From: Sphingomonas ginkgonis
GTDB lineage: Bacteria > Pseudomonadota > Alphaproteobacteria > Sphingomonadales > Sphingomonadaceae
Length of the DNA stretch: 64,000 bases
Assembly (NCBI RefSeq): GCF_003970925.1
Contig: NZ_RWJF01000001.1
Coordinates: 2,536,501-2,600,500, forward strand
Direction: 5' to 3'
The notes below the pieces were generated by a model that saw only the letters and a program-made list of their open reading frames with translations, made no database searches and was not told the DNA's origin. This document shows positions 26,171 through 35,052 of the stretch, one piece after another; within the stretch, counting starts at the first letter, position 1, and every line of letters begins with the position of its first letter. Both the position numbers and the translations under genes were made by a program.

Positions 26171-27804
26171 GCCAGTCCGCGCCCGTCCAGCCGTACCGCC
26201 GGCACGAACCCGCCACGAGTGTTCGTCGGGAAGTCGAGATGGAGCCCCGCTTCATCCTGCCGGTGCGGGATCGGGCCGCCGCCAAGCAGCGTCACCCGTT
26301 CGATCGTCCCGGGCACCTGCCCGCGCCCCAGCGACATGATCGTCGCCGCACCCGACGGCCACTTCAGGAACAGCGCGTAGAGCGCCCCCCGGTTGGTGGT
26401 GAAGCGGATGTCCTGCGCCGTGAATGGCTTGGCCGCGCCCTCGTTCTGCATGCCCGCGGCGGGCGTCGTCGGCCCCTCCCCGAACCGCCGCCATGGCCGC
26501 GAACCGAAGATCGCCTCTCCGTTCACCGCCACCCACGCGCTCATGCCGTCGAGGATTTTCTCCTCCTCGCTGTCGATTGCGCCATGACCCGGCAGCGGGA
26601 TGGACAGGAGCAGGTTGCCGTTCTTCGACACGACATCGGCCAGCCGCTGCATGACCTCTTCGGCGGTCTTGTAGCTTCGATCGGTCAGCCGCCCGCGATT
26701 GTAGAACCAGTCACCAATGCAGGTGTCGGTCTGCCATGGCTCTTCCCACAGATGATCGGTAAAACCCCGCTCGACGTCCTGAACAAGTGCGAACCGCTCG
26801 TTCGGCTTGAGCTGCTTGGCCGTCAGCACCACGTCGATCTTGCCATGCCACTGGATAGAGCGATTGTAATAATCGGCGGCTGCCTCCAGCCCGACGGGTC
26901 CGAACGGCAATTCGTAATCGTCGAAGTAGCAGAGGTCCGGCTTGTAGCGCGCGATCAGATCGGTTTGGCGGAGCAGCCATTTGGCGACATAGCTGCGGCC
27001 GCGTGCGCCGGGCGGTGCGGTTTCCACCCACTGCCCATCGTGCTGGTCGTGCCACTTGTTCATCGCCTCGGTGCTGGCGAGACCCGGCGGCGCAACGGCA
27101 TAGGGGCCGTTGTAGAGTTCCTGCGGATCTAGCCCGTTCCACCAGCGGCCATGTCCGTCGGTCTTGCGCAGGCGGAACGCGTCGTAGCGCTGTCCCTTGT
27201 GCGAGCCGACCGGATCATAGCCGTAGGCGGTCTGGTACCAGTGCCAGCTGTGGGCCGCATGATTGGACACGCCAAACTTCAGTCCCGCGCGCCGCGCCGC
27301 CTTTTCCCAAGTACCGACCACGTCGCGCCGCGGCCCGACCCGGAGGCTGTTCCAGGCGTGATAGCGGCTGTCATAGCAGTCTAGATTGTCGTGGTGGCAG
27401 GCCAGCGCGACGAAGTATTTCGCGCCGGCGCGGACGTAGCGCGCGATCAGCACATCGGGGTCCCACCGCTCCGCCTTCCAGCGGTTCTGGATGTCCTTCA
27501 TCCCCTCGACCGTCGGATGCCCGTAGGTCCGGCGGTGATGGTCGTACATATAGTGGCCCTGCTGGTACATGAAGCGCCCGTACCAGTCGCCCATCTCCGG
27601 GACCGACTGGGGACCCCAGTGCGCCCACAACCCGAGCTTCGCGTCGCGGAACCAGTCGGGATAGCGATAATGATCGACCAGCGACGGCCATTCCGGCCGG
27701 ACAGGGCCGACGGCGGTCCCCATCGGGCTCGCGGCCCGAACCGCCTGCGCGGCGGCCAGCGCCGCGCCAGCCGCGAGCAGGGTCCGACGGTCGACCTCGT
27801 GCAT
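26167..27804 (-). CDS. Secreted GH29 alpha-L-fucosidase
   Basis: 545 residues. The N-terminus MHEVDRRTLLAAGAALAAAQ has a twin-arginine-like motif before a hydrophobic stretch, suggesting Tat export. GH29 features: FRDAKLGLWAHWGPQSVPE, ACHHDNLDCYDS, and the nucleophile region KPDLCYFDDYELPFG (Asp295 or Asp296). A C-terminal beta domain follows. It should release alpha-L-fucose from fucosylated galactose side chains of xyloglucan or other fucosides. ATG 27804 overlaps the SGNH stop by one base (TGATG); longer in-frame sequence upstream is a shadow of that gene. Confidence 0.88.
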   Translation of the reverse strand: MHEVDRRTLLAAGAALAAAQAVRAASPMGTAVGPVRPEWPSLVDHYRYPDWFRDAKLGLWAHWGPQSVPEMGDWYGRFMYQQGHYMYDHHRRTYGHPTVEGMKDIQNRWKAERWDPDVLIARYVRAGAKYFVALACHHDNLDCYDSRYHAWNSLRVGPRRDVVGTWEKAARRAGLKFGVSNHAAHSWHWYQTAYGYDPVGSHKGQRYDAFRLRKTDGHGRWWNGLDPQELYNGPYAVAPPGLASTEAMNKWHDQHDGQWVETAPPGARGRSYVAKWLLRQTDLIARYKPDLCYFDDYELPFGPVGLEAAADYYNRSIQWHGKIDVVLTAKQLKPNERFALVQDVERGFTDHLWEEPWQTDTCIGDWFYNRGRLTDRSYKTAEEVMQRLADVVSKNGNLLLSIPLPGHGAIDSEEEKILDGMSAWVAVNGEAIFGSRPWRRFGEGPTTPAAGMQNEGAAKPFTAQDIRFTTNRGALYALFLKWPSGAATIMSLGRGQVPGTIERVTLLGGGPIPHRQDEAGLHLDFPTNTRGGFVPAVRLDGRGLA

Positions 27805-28622
27805 CAGCGCCCGCCCAGAGTCTGGCGGATCGCCGCGCGGGCGAGCGGCGCCATGATCGCGTAGCCGGCCGCGGTCGGATGGACCCCGTCGCTCGAGAGC
27901 CCCGGTCGCATCCCGCGATCGGATCCGGCCAACGCGGAAAAATAATCTAGGTAGGTGAACCGGTTCGTGCGCGCGTAGGATTTCAGCCAGGCGTTGATGG
28001 CCGCGATCTGCGGCACCGGCTGTTTGTCCGGGCTCCACGGGAAGGCCGCGGCCGGCGGAACGGAGGCGAGGATGACCTTGATCCCGTGCGCCCGGGCCAG
28101 TTCGGCCATGCTGGCGATATTCCCCTCGACCGTCGCGATCGTCGCTGCGCCGGTATTGCCGGCGATGTCGTTGGTTCCCGCCATGATGTGGACCGCCGCG
28201 GGATGCAGTTCGAGCACGTCGCGATGGAACCGGACCAGCATCTGAGGGGTGGTCTGCCCGCTGATCCCGCGGTCGACCAACCCGTCGACGAAGAAGCCCT
28301 TGTCGAGATTGATCCAGTTGTCGGTGATCGAGTCGCCCATGAAGACGACCCGCACCTTCTGCGCGCCGAGCGTGGCATTCTGGGCGGCGTAGCGGCACAG
28401 CTGCCCGAAGTCGCGAGTCAGCATGTGCAGGTTCCACATCTGCCAGCCGCCGCCGCTCGGTGCCGGGTGCTGGGGACAGGGATCGGCGACGATGCCGACC
28501 GGATCATCCGCATAGGGGTCGCCTGGGACCTTCGTCTGCGCGAGCGCAGGGCCGGCCAGCACCAGGCTGACAGCCAACGCCATCCAGCCGGTCGATTGCA
28601 CTGTCCTGCCCGACACGATCAT
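27804..28622 (-). CDS. Secreted SGNH/GDSL hydrolase, possible carbohydrate acetylesterase
   Basis: 272 residues from ATG 28622. A signal peptide ends near GPALAQ. SGNH blocks are clear: VVFMGDSITDNW (Ser), the Gly of block II, AGTNDI (Asn) and SDGVHPTAAGY (Asp-His). Such enzymes often deacetylate plant glycans; xyloglucan galactose is commonly O-acetylated, so deacetylation before GH35/GH29 action is plausible. GAGGAG is only 1 base from ATG 28622 but 7 bases from GTG 28616, so the true start may be that GTG. It is the first gene of the nine-gene fucose operon. Confidence 0.83.
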   Translation of the reverse strand: MIVSGRTVQSTGWMALAVSLVLAGPALAQTKVPGDPYADDPVGIVADPCPQHPAPSGGGWQMWNLHMLTRDFGQLCRYAAQNATLGAQKVRVVFMGDSITDNWINLDKGFFVDGLVDRGISGQTTPQMLVRFHRDVLELHPAAVHIMAGTNDIAGNTGAATIATVEGNIASMAELARAHGIKVILASVPPAAAFPWSPDKQPVPQIAAINAWLKSYARTNRFTYLDYFSALAGSDRGMRPGLSSDGVHPTAAGYAIMAPLARAAIRQTLGGR

Positions 28623-28801
28623 TCTCCTCAACCGAAGCGCCGACAACGTCCCAGCGCCGCATTTCGCCTGATGCCGACGCGACACGGCGAACAAGACTGG
28701 TTAAGCAGAGCAAGGCTCATTAAGCAACGGATGTGAAAGCCGTTTTCATATTTGAACGCATTGAAATCCGGCCAGCCGAGTGGTTGTGAGGAGTGACATC
28801 G
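28623..28801. promoter_or_regulatory. Divergent promoter region of the fucose operon and esterase, with CATATTTGAAC
   Basis: A 179-base gap between divergent genes, AT-rich at 28698-28770. It contains CATATTTGAAC (28747-28757, + strand), one base different from the 11-mer before GH31 and GH35, followed by GCATTGAAAT. The motif is 44 bases before the esterase ATG. GGTTAAGCAGAGC and CATTAAGCAACGG (about 28699-28731) form an imperfect direct repeat of unknown meaning. No small gene was recognised. Confidence 0.45.
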
Positions 28802-29779
28802 ATGATGGATCATGCGAGCAGGCGCGACCTGCTACGGGGAGCCGCCATTCTCGGCGCCATTGGTTCCACGGGCCCGGCCTGGGGTCAGACACTCCCGACT
28901 GACGAGGTCCTGCCGCTCTGGCCCAACGTCATCCCCGGCGATCTCCACCGCCACCCGCCGCGCAAGGTCGACGATCAGTCTCATGGCAAAGGCGCGCCCG
29001 ATCGCTGGGTCGAAGGTATCTCTCAGCCCATGCTGGTGGTCCGCCGTCCCGCTCGCCCGACCGGCGCCGGCGTGCTCGTCATTCCCGGCGGCGGCTATGG
29101 CTTCCTGTCCTACGACAATGAGGGCACCAGTCAGGCCGCCTGGCTCAACGCGCGCGGCATTACCGCCTTCATCCTCCTCTATCGGCTACCGGCCGAAGGC
29201 TGGTCGCAGCGCCAGCTCGTTCCGCTGCAGGACGCGCAACGGGCAATGCGCCTGATCCGCTCGCGCTCAGCGTCGCTGCAGGTATCGCCGTCGCGGCTCG
29301 CGGTACTGGGTTTCTCCGCCGGCGGCCATCTCGCCGGCTCGCTCGCAACCCGTTTCTCCGAGCCGACCTACGCGCCGGTCGATGCGGCCGACCGCCTCTC
29401 GGCCCGGCCGGATCTCGCCGCCCTCGTCTACCCCGTCGTCAGCATGGCAGCGCCGTTCACCCATGGCGGGTCGCGCGACAATCTGCTCGGGCCGGATGCC
29501 GCCACCGACCTCCGACAGGCCGCCTCGGTGGAGACCCGCGTCACTGGGGACACGCCGCCAAGCTTCCTGGTCCATGCCGGCGATGACGGACTCGTCCCGG
29601 TGGCCAACAGCATCGCGCTCTACAATGCGCTGCTGGCCGCGCGCCGGCCCGCCGAGCTGAACCTGTTCGACGAGGGCGGACATGGCTTCGGGACCCGCCT
29701 GCCCGCCGCGATGCCCGGTGCGGACTGGCCGCAGCTGCTGCACCGTTTCGCCGTTCGCAAGGGCGTCTTCACCGCCTGA
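28802..29779 (+). CDS. Secreted alpha/beta-hydrolase esterase (acetylxylan-esterase-like)
   Basis: 325 residues. MMDHASRRDLLRGAAILGAI has a classic twin-arginine motif (SRRDLL), so Tat export is likely. The fold is shown by VIPGGGYGFLSYDNEGT, the nucleophile elbow GFSAGGH with Ser172, a later Asp in HAGDDGLVP and His in EGGHGFG. It belongs with BD-FAE/acetylxylan-esterase-type enzymes that remove acetyl groups from hemicellulose. ATG 28802 follows GAGGAG by 8 bases; an in-frame GTG at 28793 overlaps that site and is rejected. It converges on cysA with only 10 bases between stops. Confidence 0.83.
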   Translation: MMDHASRRDLLRGAAILGAIGSTGPAWGQTLPTDEVLPLWPNVIPGDLHRHPPRKVDDQSHGKGAPDRWVEGISQPMLVVRRPARPTGAGVLVIPGGGYGFLSYDNEGTSQAAWLNARGITAFILLYRLPAEGWSQRQLVPLQDAQRAMRLIRSRSASLQVSPSRLAVLGFSAGGHLAGSLATRFSEPTYAPVDAADRLSARPDLAALVYPVVSMAAPFTHGGSRDNLLGPDAATDLRQAASVETRVTGDTPPSFLVHAGDDGLVPVANSIALYNALLAARRPAELNLFDEGGHGFGTRLPAAMPGADWPQLLHRFAVRKGVFTA

Positions 29780-29789
29780 CGCCGCGGCG

Positions 29790-30512
29790 TCAGCTCCCGG
29801 CGACGAACTCCGCCACGAAGGGGGAGGCTGGACTGGCGACGATGGCCTCGGGCCGGTCGAACTGCTCGAGCCGACCCTCGTGGAGCACCGCGACCCGGTC
29901 GGCGAGCGCGAACGCCTCTTCCTGGTCATGGGTGACGAAGACACTGGTGAGCTTCAGCTCGTCGTGGATCTGGCGGAGCGCACCGCGCAGTTCGCGGCGA
30001 ACCTTGGCATCGAGCGCGCCGAACGGCTCGTCGAGCAGCAGGATGCGCGGCCGGCGGGCAAGCGCCCGGGCCAGAGCCACCCGCTGCCGCTGCCCGCCCG
30101 ACAGTTGCGCGGGGAAGCGCTGCTCGAGCCCGGGCAGGCGGACCAGCTCGAGCAGTTCGGCCACCCGCTCGCGGATCGCCGCCCGCCCCGGACGCTCACT
30201 CCGGGGCAGGACTGACAGGCCGAATGCGATGTTGTCGGCCACCGTCATGTGCCCGAACAGCGCATAATGCTGGAACACGAAGCCGATCCCGCGCCTCGCC
30301 GCGCGCACCCGGGTCATGTCGGTTTGGCCGAACCGGATCCGCCCCGCATCGGGCACCTCGAGTCCGGCGAGGATCCGCAGCAGGGTCGTCTTGCCCGAAC
30401 CCGACGGCCCGAGCAGCGCGACGAACTCCCCGTCCTCGATGCCGAGGCTTACTCCGCCCAGCGCGGGATAGTCGCTGAACCGCTTGGCGATCTCGTCGAT
30501 GCGAATGCCCAT
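29790..30512 (-). CDS. cysA: CysA, sulfate ABC transporter ATPase (short form)
   Basis: 240 residues holding a complete nucleotide-binding domain: Walker [13 protein letters not shown]-loop [12 protein letters not shown], signature [15 protein letters not shown], Walker [13 protein letters not shown] and the switch His in FVTHDQEEA. Typical CysA proteins are about 330-360 residues with a C-terminal TOBE-like regulatory domain; that domain is absent, as the protein stops after FVAEFVAGS. The stop lies 10 bases from the convergent esterase gene at the edge of the carbohydrate island. It should still energise CysT/CysW. ATG 30512 is one base after the cysW stop. Confidence 0.9.
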   Translation of the reverse strand: MGIRIDEIAKRFSDYPALGGVSLGIEDGEFVALLGPSGSGKTTLLRILAGLEVPDAGRIRFGQTDMTRVRAARRGIGFVFQHYALFGHMTVADNIAFGLSVLPRSERPGRAAIRERVAELLELVRLPGLEQRFPAQLSGGQRQRVALARALARRPRILLLDEPFGALDAKVRRELRGALRQIHDELKLTSVFVTHDQEEAFALADRVAVLHEGRLEQFDRPEAIVASPASPFVAEFVAGS

Positions 30513-30513
30513 C

Positions 30514-31350
30514 TCAGCGCCGGACGGCGAGCTCGTCGCGGTGTCGCCACTCGAGGAGCCCGCGAAGAGCAAGGGTGACGAGGGCGAGGAGCGCGAGGAG
30601 GCTGGCGACGGCGAAGGCACCGACAAAGTCGTAGTCATTGTAGAGCACCTCGACATGGAGCGGCATCGTGTTGGTTTCGCCGCGGATATGACCGGACACA
30701 ACGCTCACCGCCCCGAATTCGCCCATCGCCCGGGCATTGCACAACAGGACGCCGTAGAGCAGCGCGAAGCGGATGTTGGGGAGCGTAATGCGGCGGAACG
30801 CCTGCCAGCCCGACGCACCGAGGGTCAGCGCCGCCTCTTCCTCCGCTCGACCCTGGGTGGCCATCAGGGGGATGAGCTGGCGGGCGATGTAGGGGAAAGT
30901 CACGAATACGGTGGCGAGGATCAGACCGGGAAGCGCGAAGACGATCTGGACGCCGCGGTCCTGGAGGAACGGACCAAACCAGCCACTCGCCCCAAACAGC
31001 ATCACGAAGACCAGCCCCGACACGACCGGCGAGACCGAGAACGGAAGCTCGATGAGCGTAACCAGCAACTGCTTGCCGGGGAAACGATATTTGGCGATCG
31101 CCCAGGCCGCCGCGATGCCGAACACCATGTTCAGCGGCACGCTGATCGCCGCCACCAGCAAGGTCAGCCGGATCGCCGCGAGCGCGTCGGGTTGGCGAAC
31201 CGCGGACGCCCAAGCCGCAACGCCTTGTCGAAACGCCTCGAACAGCACGGTGCCCAACGGCAGCAGCAGCATCAACCCCAGATAGAGCAGCGCTACCGCG
31301 AGCAGGGCCGCCCGGACTGGTGCGGGCTCGCGAAGGTGCGGCGCGGTCAT
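30514..31350 (-). CDS. cysW: CysW, sulfate ABC transporter permease
   Basis: 278 residues with about six membrane segments and the binding-protein-dependent permease motif region ([21 protein letters not shown], the EAA loop that contacts CysA). The N-terminus is family-like ([15 protein letters not shown]). With CysT it forms the inner-membrane channel for sulfate or thiosulfate. The ATG overlaps the cysT stop by four bases. Confidence 0.93.
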   Translation of the reverse strand: MTAPHLREPAPVRAALLAVALLYLGLMLLLPLGTVLFEAFRQGVAAWASAVRQPDALAAIRLTLLVAAISVPLNMVFGIAAAWAIAKYRFPGKQLLVTLIELPFSVSPVVSGLVFVMLFGASGWFGPFLQDRGVQIVFALPGLILATVFVTFPYIARQLIPLMATQGRAEEEAALTLGASGWQAFRRITLPNIRFALLYGVLLCNARAMGEFGAVSVVSGHIRGETNTMPLHVEVLYNDYDFVGAFAVASLLALLALVTLALRGLLEWRHRDELAVRR

Positions 31351-32189
31351 GACGAGCGGCCGCGTTGCCAGCGCTGCAGCAGGTTGAGCAGCAGCAGCAG
31401 GACGAAGCTCACTGCCAGCATCACCGTCGCGATCGCCGCGGCCCCGGCATAATCATATTCCTCGAGCCGGGTGACGATCAGCAGGGGCGAGATCTCGGAC
31501 TTGTAGGGCATGTTGCCGGCGATGAAGATGACCGATCCATATTCCCCGGCCCCGCGCGCGAAGGCGAGCGCGAAGCCGGTGGCGAGCGCGGGGAAGAGCG
31601 TGGGGAGGATGATCCGCCGGAAGGTCTGCCAGCGGGTCGCCCCCAGCGTCAGGGCCGCCTCCTCCTGCTCGGACGAGACTTCGGCGAGCACTGGCTCAAG
31701 CGTCCGGACGATGAACGGCAACCCGATGAACAGCAGCGCGACGAAAATGCCGAGCGGCGTGTAGGCGACCCGGATGCCGTGCGCGGCGAGCGGCGCGCCG
31801 AGCAGCCCGGTATCGGCGTAAAGCGTCGTCAGCGCGATCCCGGCCACCGCGGTCGGGAGTGCGAACGGCAGGTCGATCATGGCCCCGAACAGCCGCTTGC
31901 CGGGAAAGGAGTAGCGGACCAGCACCCAGGTAACGAGCAGTCCGAACAAGGCGTTCACCGCGGCCGCCAGTAGCGCCGTCCCAAAGGTCAGCCGGTACGA
32001 GGCGAGCGCCCGCGGATTGAACGCCGCGCCGGCGAAATGCGCCCAGCCCTCCCCCGCGCTGCGCGCCATCAGCGTCGACAGCGGCAGCAGCACAATCAAC
32101 CCAAGCCAGAACAGGGTGACCCCGATTGCCAGCGGAAACCCGGGCAGTGGATCGCGTAGTCGCGCTAAAGGCAGCAGCATTCCGGGCAT
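31347..32189 (-). CDS. cysT: CysT (CysU), sulfate ABC transporter permease
   Basis: 280 residues with about six membrane segments, the opening LGLIVLLPLSTLMARSA and the EAA loop [42 protein letters not shown] is the typical central segment of CysT. It pairs with CysW. The gene starts three bases after the porin stop, so porin and transporter genes are surely cotranscribed. Confidence 0.93.
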   Translation of the reverse strand: MPGMLLPLARLRDPLPGFPLAIGVTLFWLGLIVLLPLSTLMARSAGEGWAHFAGAAFNPRALASYRLTFGTALLAAAVNALFGLLVTWVLVRYSFPGKRLFGAMIDLPFALPTAVAGIALTTLYADTGLLGAPLAAHGIRVAYTPLGIFVALLFIGLPFIVRTLEPVLAEVSSEQEEAALTLGATRWQTFRRIILPTLFPALATGFALAFARGAGEYGSVIFIAGNMPYKSEISPLLIVTRLEEYDYAGAAAIATVMLAVSFVLLLLLNLLQRWQRGRSS

Positions 32190-32192
32190 GGG

Positions 32193-33728
32193 CTAGAAGT
32201 CCAGGTGAAGCCGAGTCGCCAGAACATCGCCCTTGGTCACATTGCCGACCGGATCAAGCGGCGTGTTGTCGCCCCAGAAGTGAATGACGTTGGTCATCAG
32301 CTTCAGATAGGGGTTCAAGTACCAGTTGAGGCCCAGCGTCAGGCTGCGTGCTCGGTTGCCTGCGCGGGCCCCAACTGGCGTGCCGGCAAGGTCGAGCCAG
32401 TCGTACCTTGCCGCCACTTCAAACGCCCCCAACCCGTCCTTGCCGAGCTCGTGAGCGGGGCGAACCCGATCGAAGTTGCCGCTCTTGAACGGGCGCGTCT
32501 CGCCGGTCAGGAGATAGCTCAGCGCGGCATAGGCACCCGTGAAATGCGCGTCGCCAAGCGTGGGCCGCTTGGCCCACAGGCGGCCGGCCTCCCCGAACGC
32601 CGTGAACGGTCCGAACACCGCCGCCGCTTCTGCGCCCGCGTAGGTCAGGTCGCGAACCCCGGTGATCACGCCACTGTCGGCAATGTTGCCGTTGTCGATC
32701 CGGATGTTCGGCCGCTCGGTTAGACGAACCGCGTCCGCCGTATCACCGCTCTTAAGGCTCCGGCGATAATAGCTTGCGACTCCCAGGTGGATGATCCGCC
32801 CGCTGTCGAACAGCGGCTCCCAGGTGGCACGACCATTGAACCCCCAACTCTCGTCGGGCGTGTTGGTGACCGATGTCGCGGTCGAGCGGCCGACGCTTTC
32901 ATTGTCGCCGAACACGCCGCCGGCGACGTTGATCGTCTCGCGCGGCGCCCAAGCGGCCGACACACCAATCCGCCGTTCGGCCCCGGCGTTGCCGAACGCG
33001 TTGGTGAACATGCCGCGCTCGAGGAAGAGATTGTAATTGTCGCTATTGTTCGACTCCAGCCCGAACGGCGCCTTGTGCTGGCCGACCGTCAGCAGCAGCT
33101 TGGGTATCTTGCTGTACTGGACATAGGCGTCGGTCAGGGTCACCACGTTGCCGGCGAAATCGACCTCGAGCCGGTAGTTGAACCACTTGAAGGCGGTACC
33201 CTCGAAGCCGAGCCTTGCACGGCGGAAGCCGGTGCCATCGTTGTAGTCGTAGCCGCCCCGCCGCTCATCGAAATGGGCAAAGTCGGCATCGATCACGCCA
33301 CGCGGCTTGAAGGTGAAGTTGCCGGCGGTGTCGCTGGTGCTCGGCGCCCATCCCCATTGCGACTGCTTGGCCGAGCGGGTCTCGACCGTCTGCAGCCGAT
33401 CCTGGTTGAGTTCGGCCTGCTGCTCGAGCTGTGCGTTGCGCGCTTCCAGCTGCCTGACCCGGGTCTCGAGCGCGTTGAGGCGGTCGAGTACCGGGTTGCC
33501 CGTCGGCGCGAGAGCCGGTGCGGGCGCGGTCGCCTCGTTGTCGGCCGGAACCAGCGTATCGAGCCCGCTGCCATCGCTTCCGAACGAGGGAGCGGAGGTC
33601 GGAGGCACGGTGGGCTGGTCGTTGGGCGACGGGGCTTCCGCGACCGGCGGCCGAGAGGCCGGCTGGGCAAGCGCTTGGTTGGCGAGGACGAGCGCCGAGG
33701 CGCCCGCCAGGAGCAGGTTGTTCATCAT
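32193..33728 (-). CDS. OprP/OprO-type anion-selective porin of the sulfate operon
   Basis: 511 residues. Signal peptide about 1-21 (ALVLANQALA), a Pro/Ser/Ala-rich linker, a coiled coil at about 85-120 (DRLNALETRVRQLEARNAQL), then a long beta barrel with FKPRGVIDADFAHFDE, RRARLGFEG and a terminal TRLHLDF with final Phe. The family forms trimeric anion porins, often for phosphate. Its place between the sulfate-binding protein and CysT points to sulfate as the anion here. The coiled coil may form the trimer stalk in the periplasm. Confidence 0.85.
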   Translation of the reverse strand: MMNNLLLAGASALVLANQALAQPASRPPVAEAPSPNDQPTVPPTSAPSFGSDGSGLDTLVPADNEATAPAPALAPTGNPVLDRLNALETRVRQLEARNAQLEQQAELNQDRLQTVETRSAKQSQWGWAPSTSDTAGNFTFKPRGVIDADFAHFDERRGGYDYNDGTGFRRARLGFEGTAFKWFNYRLEVDFAGNVVTLTDAYVQYSKIPKLLLTVGQHKAPFGLESNNSDNYNLFLERGMFTNAFGNAGAERRIGVSAAWAPRETINVAGGVFGDNESVGRSTATSVTNTPDESWGFNGRATWEPLFDSGRIIHLGVASYYRRSLKSGDTADAVRLTERPNIRIDNGNIADSGVITGVRDLTYAGAEAAAVFGPFTAFGEAGRLWAKRPTLGDAHFTGAYAALSYLLTGETRPFKSGNFDRVRPAHELGKDGLGAFEVAARYDWLDLAGTPVGARAGNRARSLTLGLNWYLNPYLKLMTNVIHFWGDNTPLDPVGNVTKGDVLATRLHLDF

Positions 33729-33758
33729 GTGATCCCCTTGGTTCGGCGTCTGCCGGCG

Positions 33759-34760
33759 TCAGCGGCGCGAGGCTTCCAGCACCTGGTCGAACATGCCGCC
33801 GTCGTTGAAGTGGAACTTCTGCGCGTTGGTCCAGCCGCCGAAGTTTCGATCGATGGTGAACAGCTTCATGTTCGGGAACCGGCTTTTGTACTTGGCGGCA
33901 ACTGCCGGATTGCGCGGGCGGAAGCCGTGGCGGGCGATGATCTCCTGCGCCTCGGGCGTGTAGAGGAACTGGAGATACGCCTCGGCGAGCTTGCGCGTGC
34001 CCTTGCGGTCGACGTTGCGGTCGACCAGCGAGACCGGCGGTTCGGCAAGGATGGAGTAGCTTGGGACGACCATCTGGAACTTGCCGCGGCCGATCTGGTC
34101 GACCGCGAGCCGGGCCTCGTTCTCCCACGCGATCAGCACGTCGCCCTGGCCGCGCTCGACGAAGGTGGTGGTCGCCCCACGCGCGCCGCTGTCGAGCACC
34201 GGCACGTTGTGGAACAGCCGGGTCATGAACTCTTTCGCCTTGGCCGGCGTGCCATATTTGGCGCGCGCATAGCCCCAGCCGGCGAGATAGTTCCAGCGCG
34301 CCCCGCCACTGGTCTTCGGATTGGGCGTGATGACCTTGACGTCGGGCCTGACGAGGTCGTTCCAGTCTTGGATCTTCTTGGGGTTGCCGGCGCGGACCAC
34401 GAACACGATCGTCGAGTAATAAGGGGTCGAGTTCAGCGGCAGCCGAGTCTGCCAGTTCGGGGCGATCAGTCCGCGGCGGGCGATCTCGTCGATGTCGTAG
34501 GCGAGCGCGAGGGTGACGACGTCGGCGGGGAGCCCGTCGATGACCGAGCGGGCCTGCTTGCCTGAGCCGCCATGGCTCATCCGGACGTTGACCGGGCGCC
34601 CCAGCCGCCGCGTGAAGGCGGCATTGAGATCCTGATAAAGCTCGCGCGTAGGATCGTAGGAAACATTCAGAAGCTGGGCCGTTTGAGCCCGCGCAGGATA
34701 CGAGCCGATCGCGGCTCCCGCGATGGCCAGGCCGAGGATCAGCTGACGGGCGATAGGCAT
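33759..34760 (-). CDS. sbp: Periplasmic sulfate-binding protein
   Basis: 333 residues with a signal peptide (about 1-26, SYPARAQ). Sbp/CysP family features: [42 protein letters not shown] and [21 protein letters not shown], which carry the sulfate-binding main-chain amides and Ser/Gly/Trp residues. It delivers sulfate to CysTW. ATG follows GGGGAG by 8 bases. It is the first gene of the operon; a candidate promoter lies 28-56 bases upstream. Confidence 0.94.
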   Translation of the reverse strand: MPIARQLILGLAIAGAAIGSYPARAQTAQLLNVSYDPTRELYQDLNAAFTRRLGRPVNVRMSHGGSGKQARSVIDGLPADVVTLALAYDIDEIARRGLIAPNWQTRLPLNSTPYYSTIVFVVRAGNPKKIQDWNDLVRPDVKVITPNPKTSGGARWNYLAGWGYARAKYGTPAKAKEFMTRLFHNVPVLDSGARGATTTFVERGQGDVLIAWENEARLAVDQIGRGKFQMVVPSYSILAEPPVSLVDRNVDRKGTRKLAEAYLQFLYTPEAQEIIARHGFRPRNPAVAAKYKSRFPNMKLFTIDRNFGGWTNAQKFHFNDGGMFDQVLEASRR

Positions 34761-34787
34761 TCGGCGACTCCCCTGATGACCCGATAA

Positions 34788-34816
34788 TCTTTATTGTCCT
34801 GTACTCTACTAGACAA
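34788..34816 (-). promoter_or_regulatory. Candidate promoter of the sulfate operon
   Basis: On the minus strand TTGTCT (34816-34811) is separated by 17 bases from TAAAGA (34793-34788). CTAG occurs twice nearby (34807-34810 and 34817-34820). The whole 292-base gap 34761-35052, between the divergent binding-protein and sigma-54-activator genes, is otherwise empty of genes. It also has an AACCACC repeat (about 34943-34959) with a matching GTGGTTT (34980-34986). No consensus sigma-54 site for the activator gene was found. Confidence 0.35.
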
Positions 34817-35052
34817 CTAGGGTTATCTCTGTTCGGCTCCTCTCGACAACATTTCACCGAGACGGATCGACCTTGCGGCAGGCTTGCCTCGAGGTGGATG
34901 GACTCGGCTTCTTCCGCCAGGGCCCCGCCGACTAGTTACGAAACCACCAACGAACCACCGTTCCGGGTCTGATGATAAGAGTGGTTTTACGGTTAACTTC
35001 GCATTTTACGCCCATCGCGGTGCAGTTGCCCGCGAGGGGGTGAGGCGACGTC

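Noticed and set aside
8250..29779. Mobile element or genomic island with integrase
   Set aside because: No integrase, transposase, tRNA gene or terminal repeats were seen at either edge; island here means a functional gene group only.
34943..34986. CtrA or sigma-54 site before the activator gene
   Set aside because: The AACCACC/GTGGTTT repeats do not fit TTAA-N7-TTAA or GG-N10-GC spacing well enough to call.
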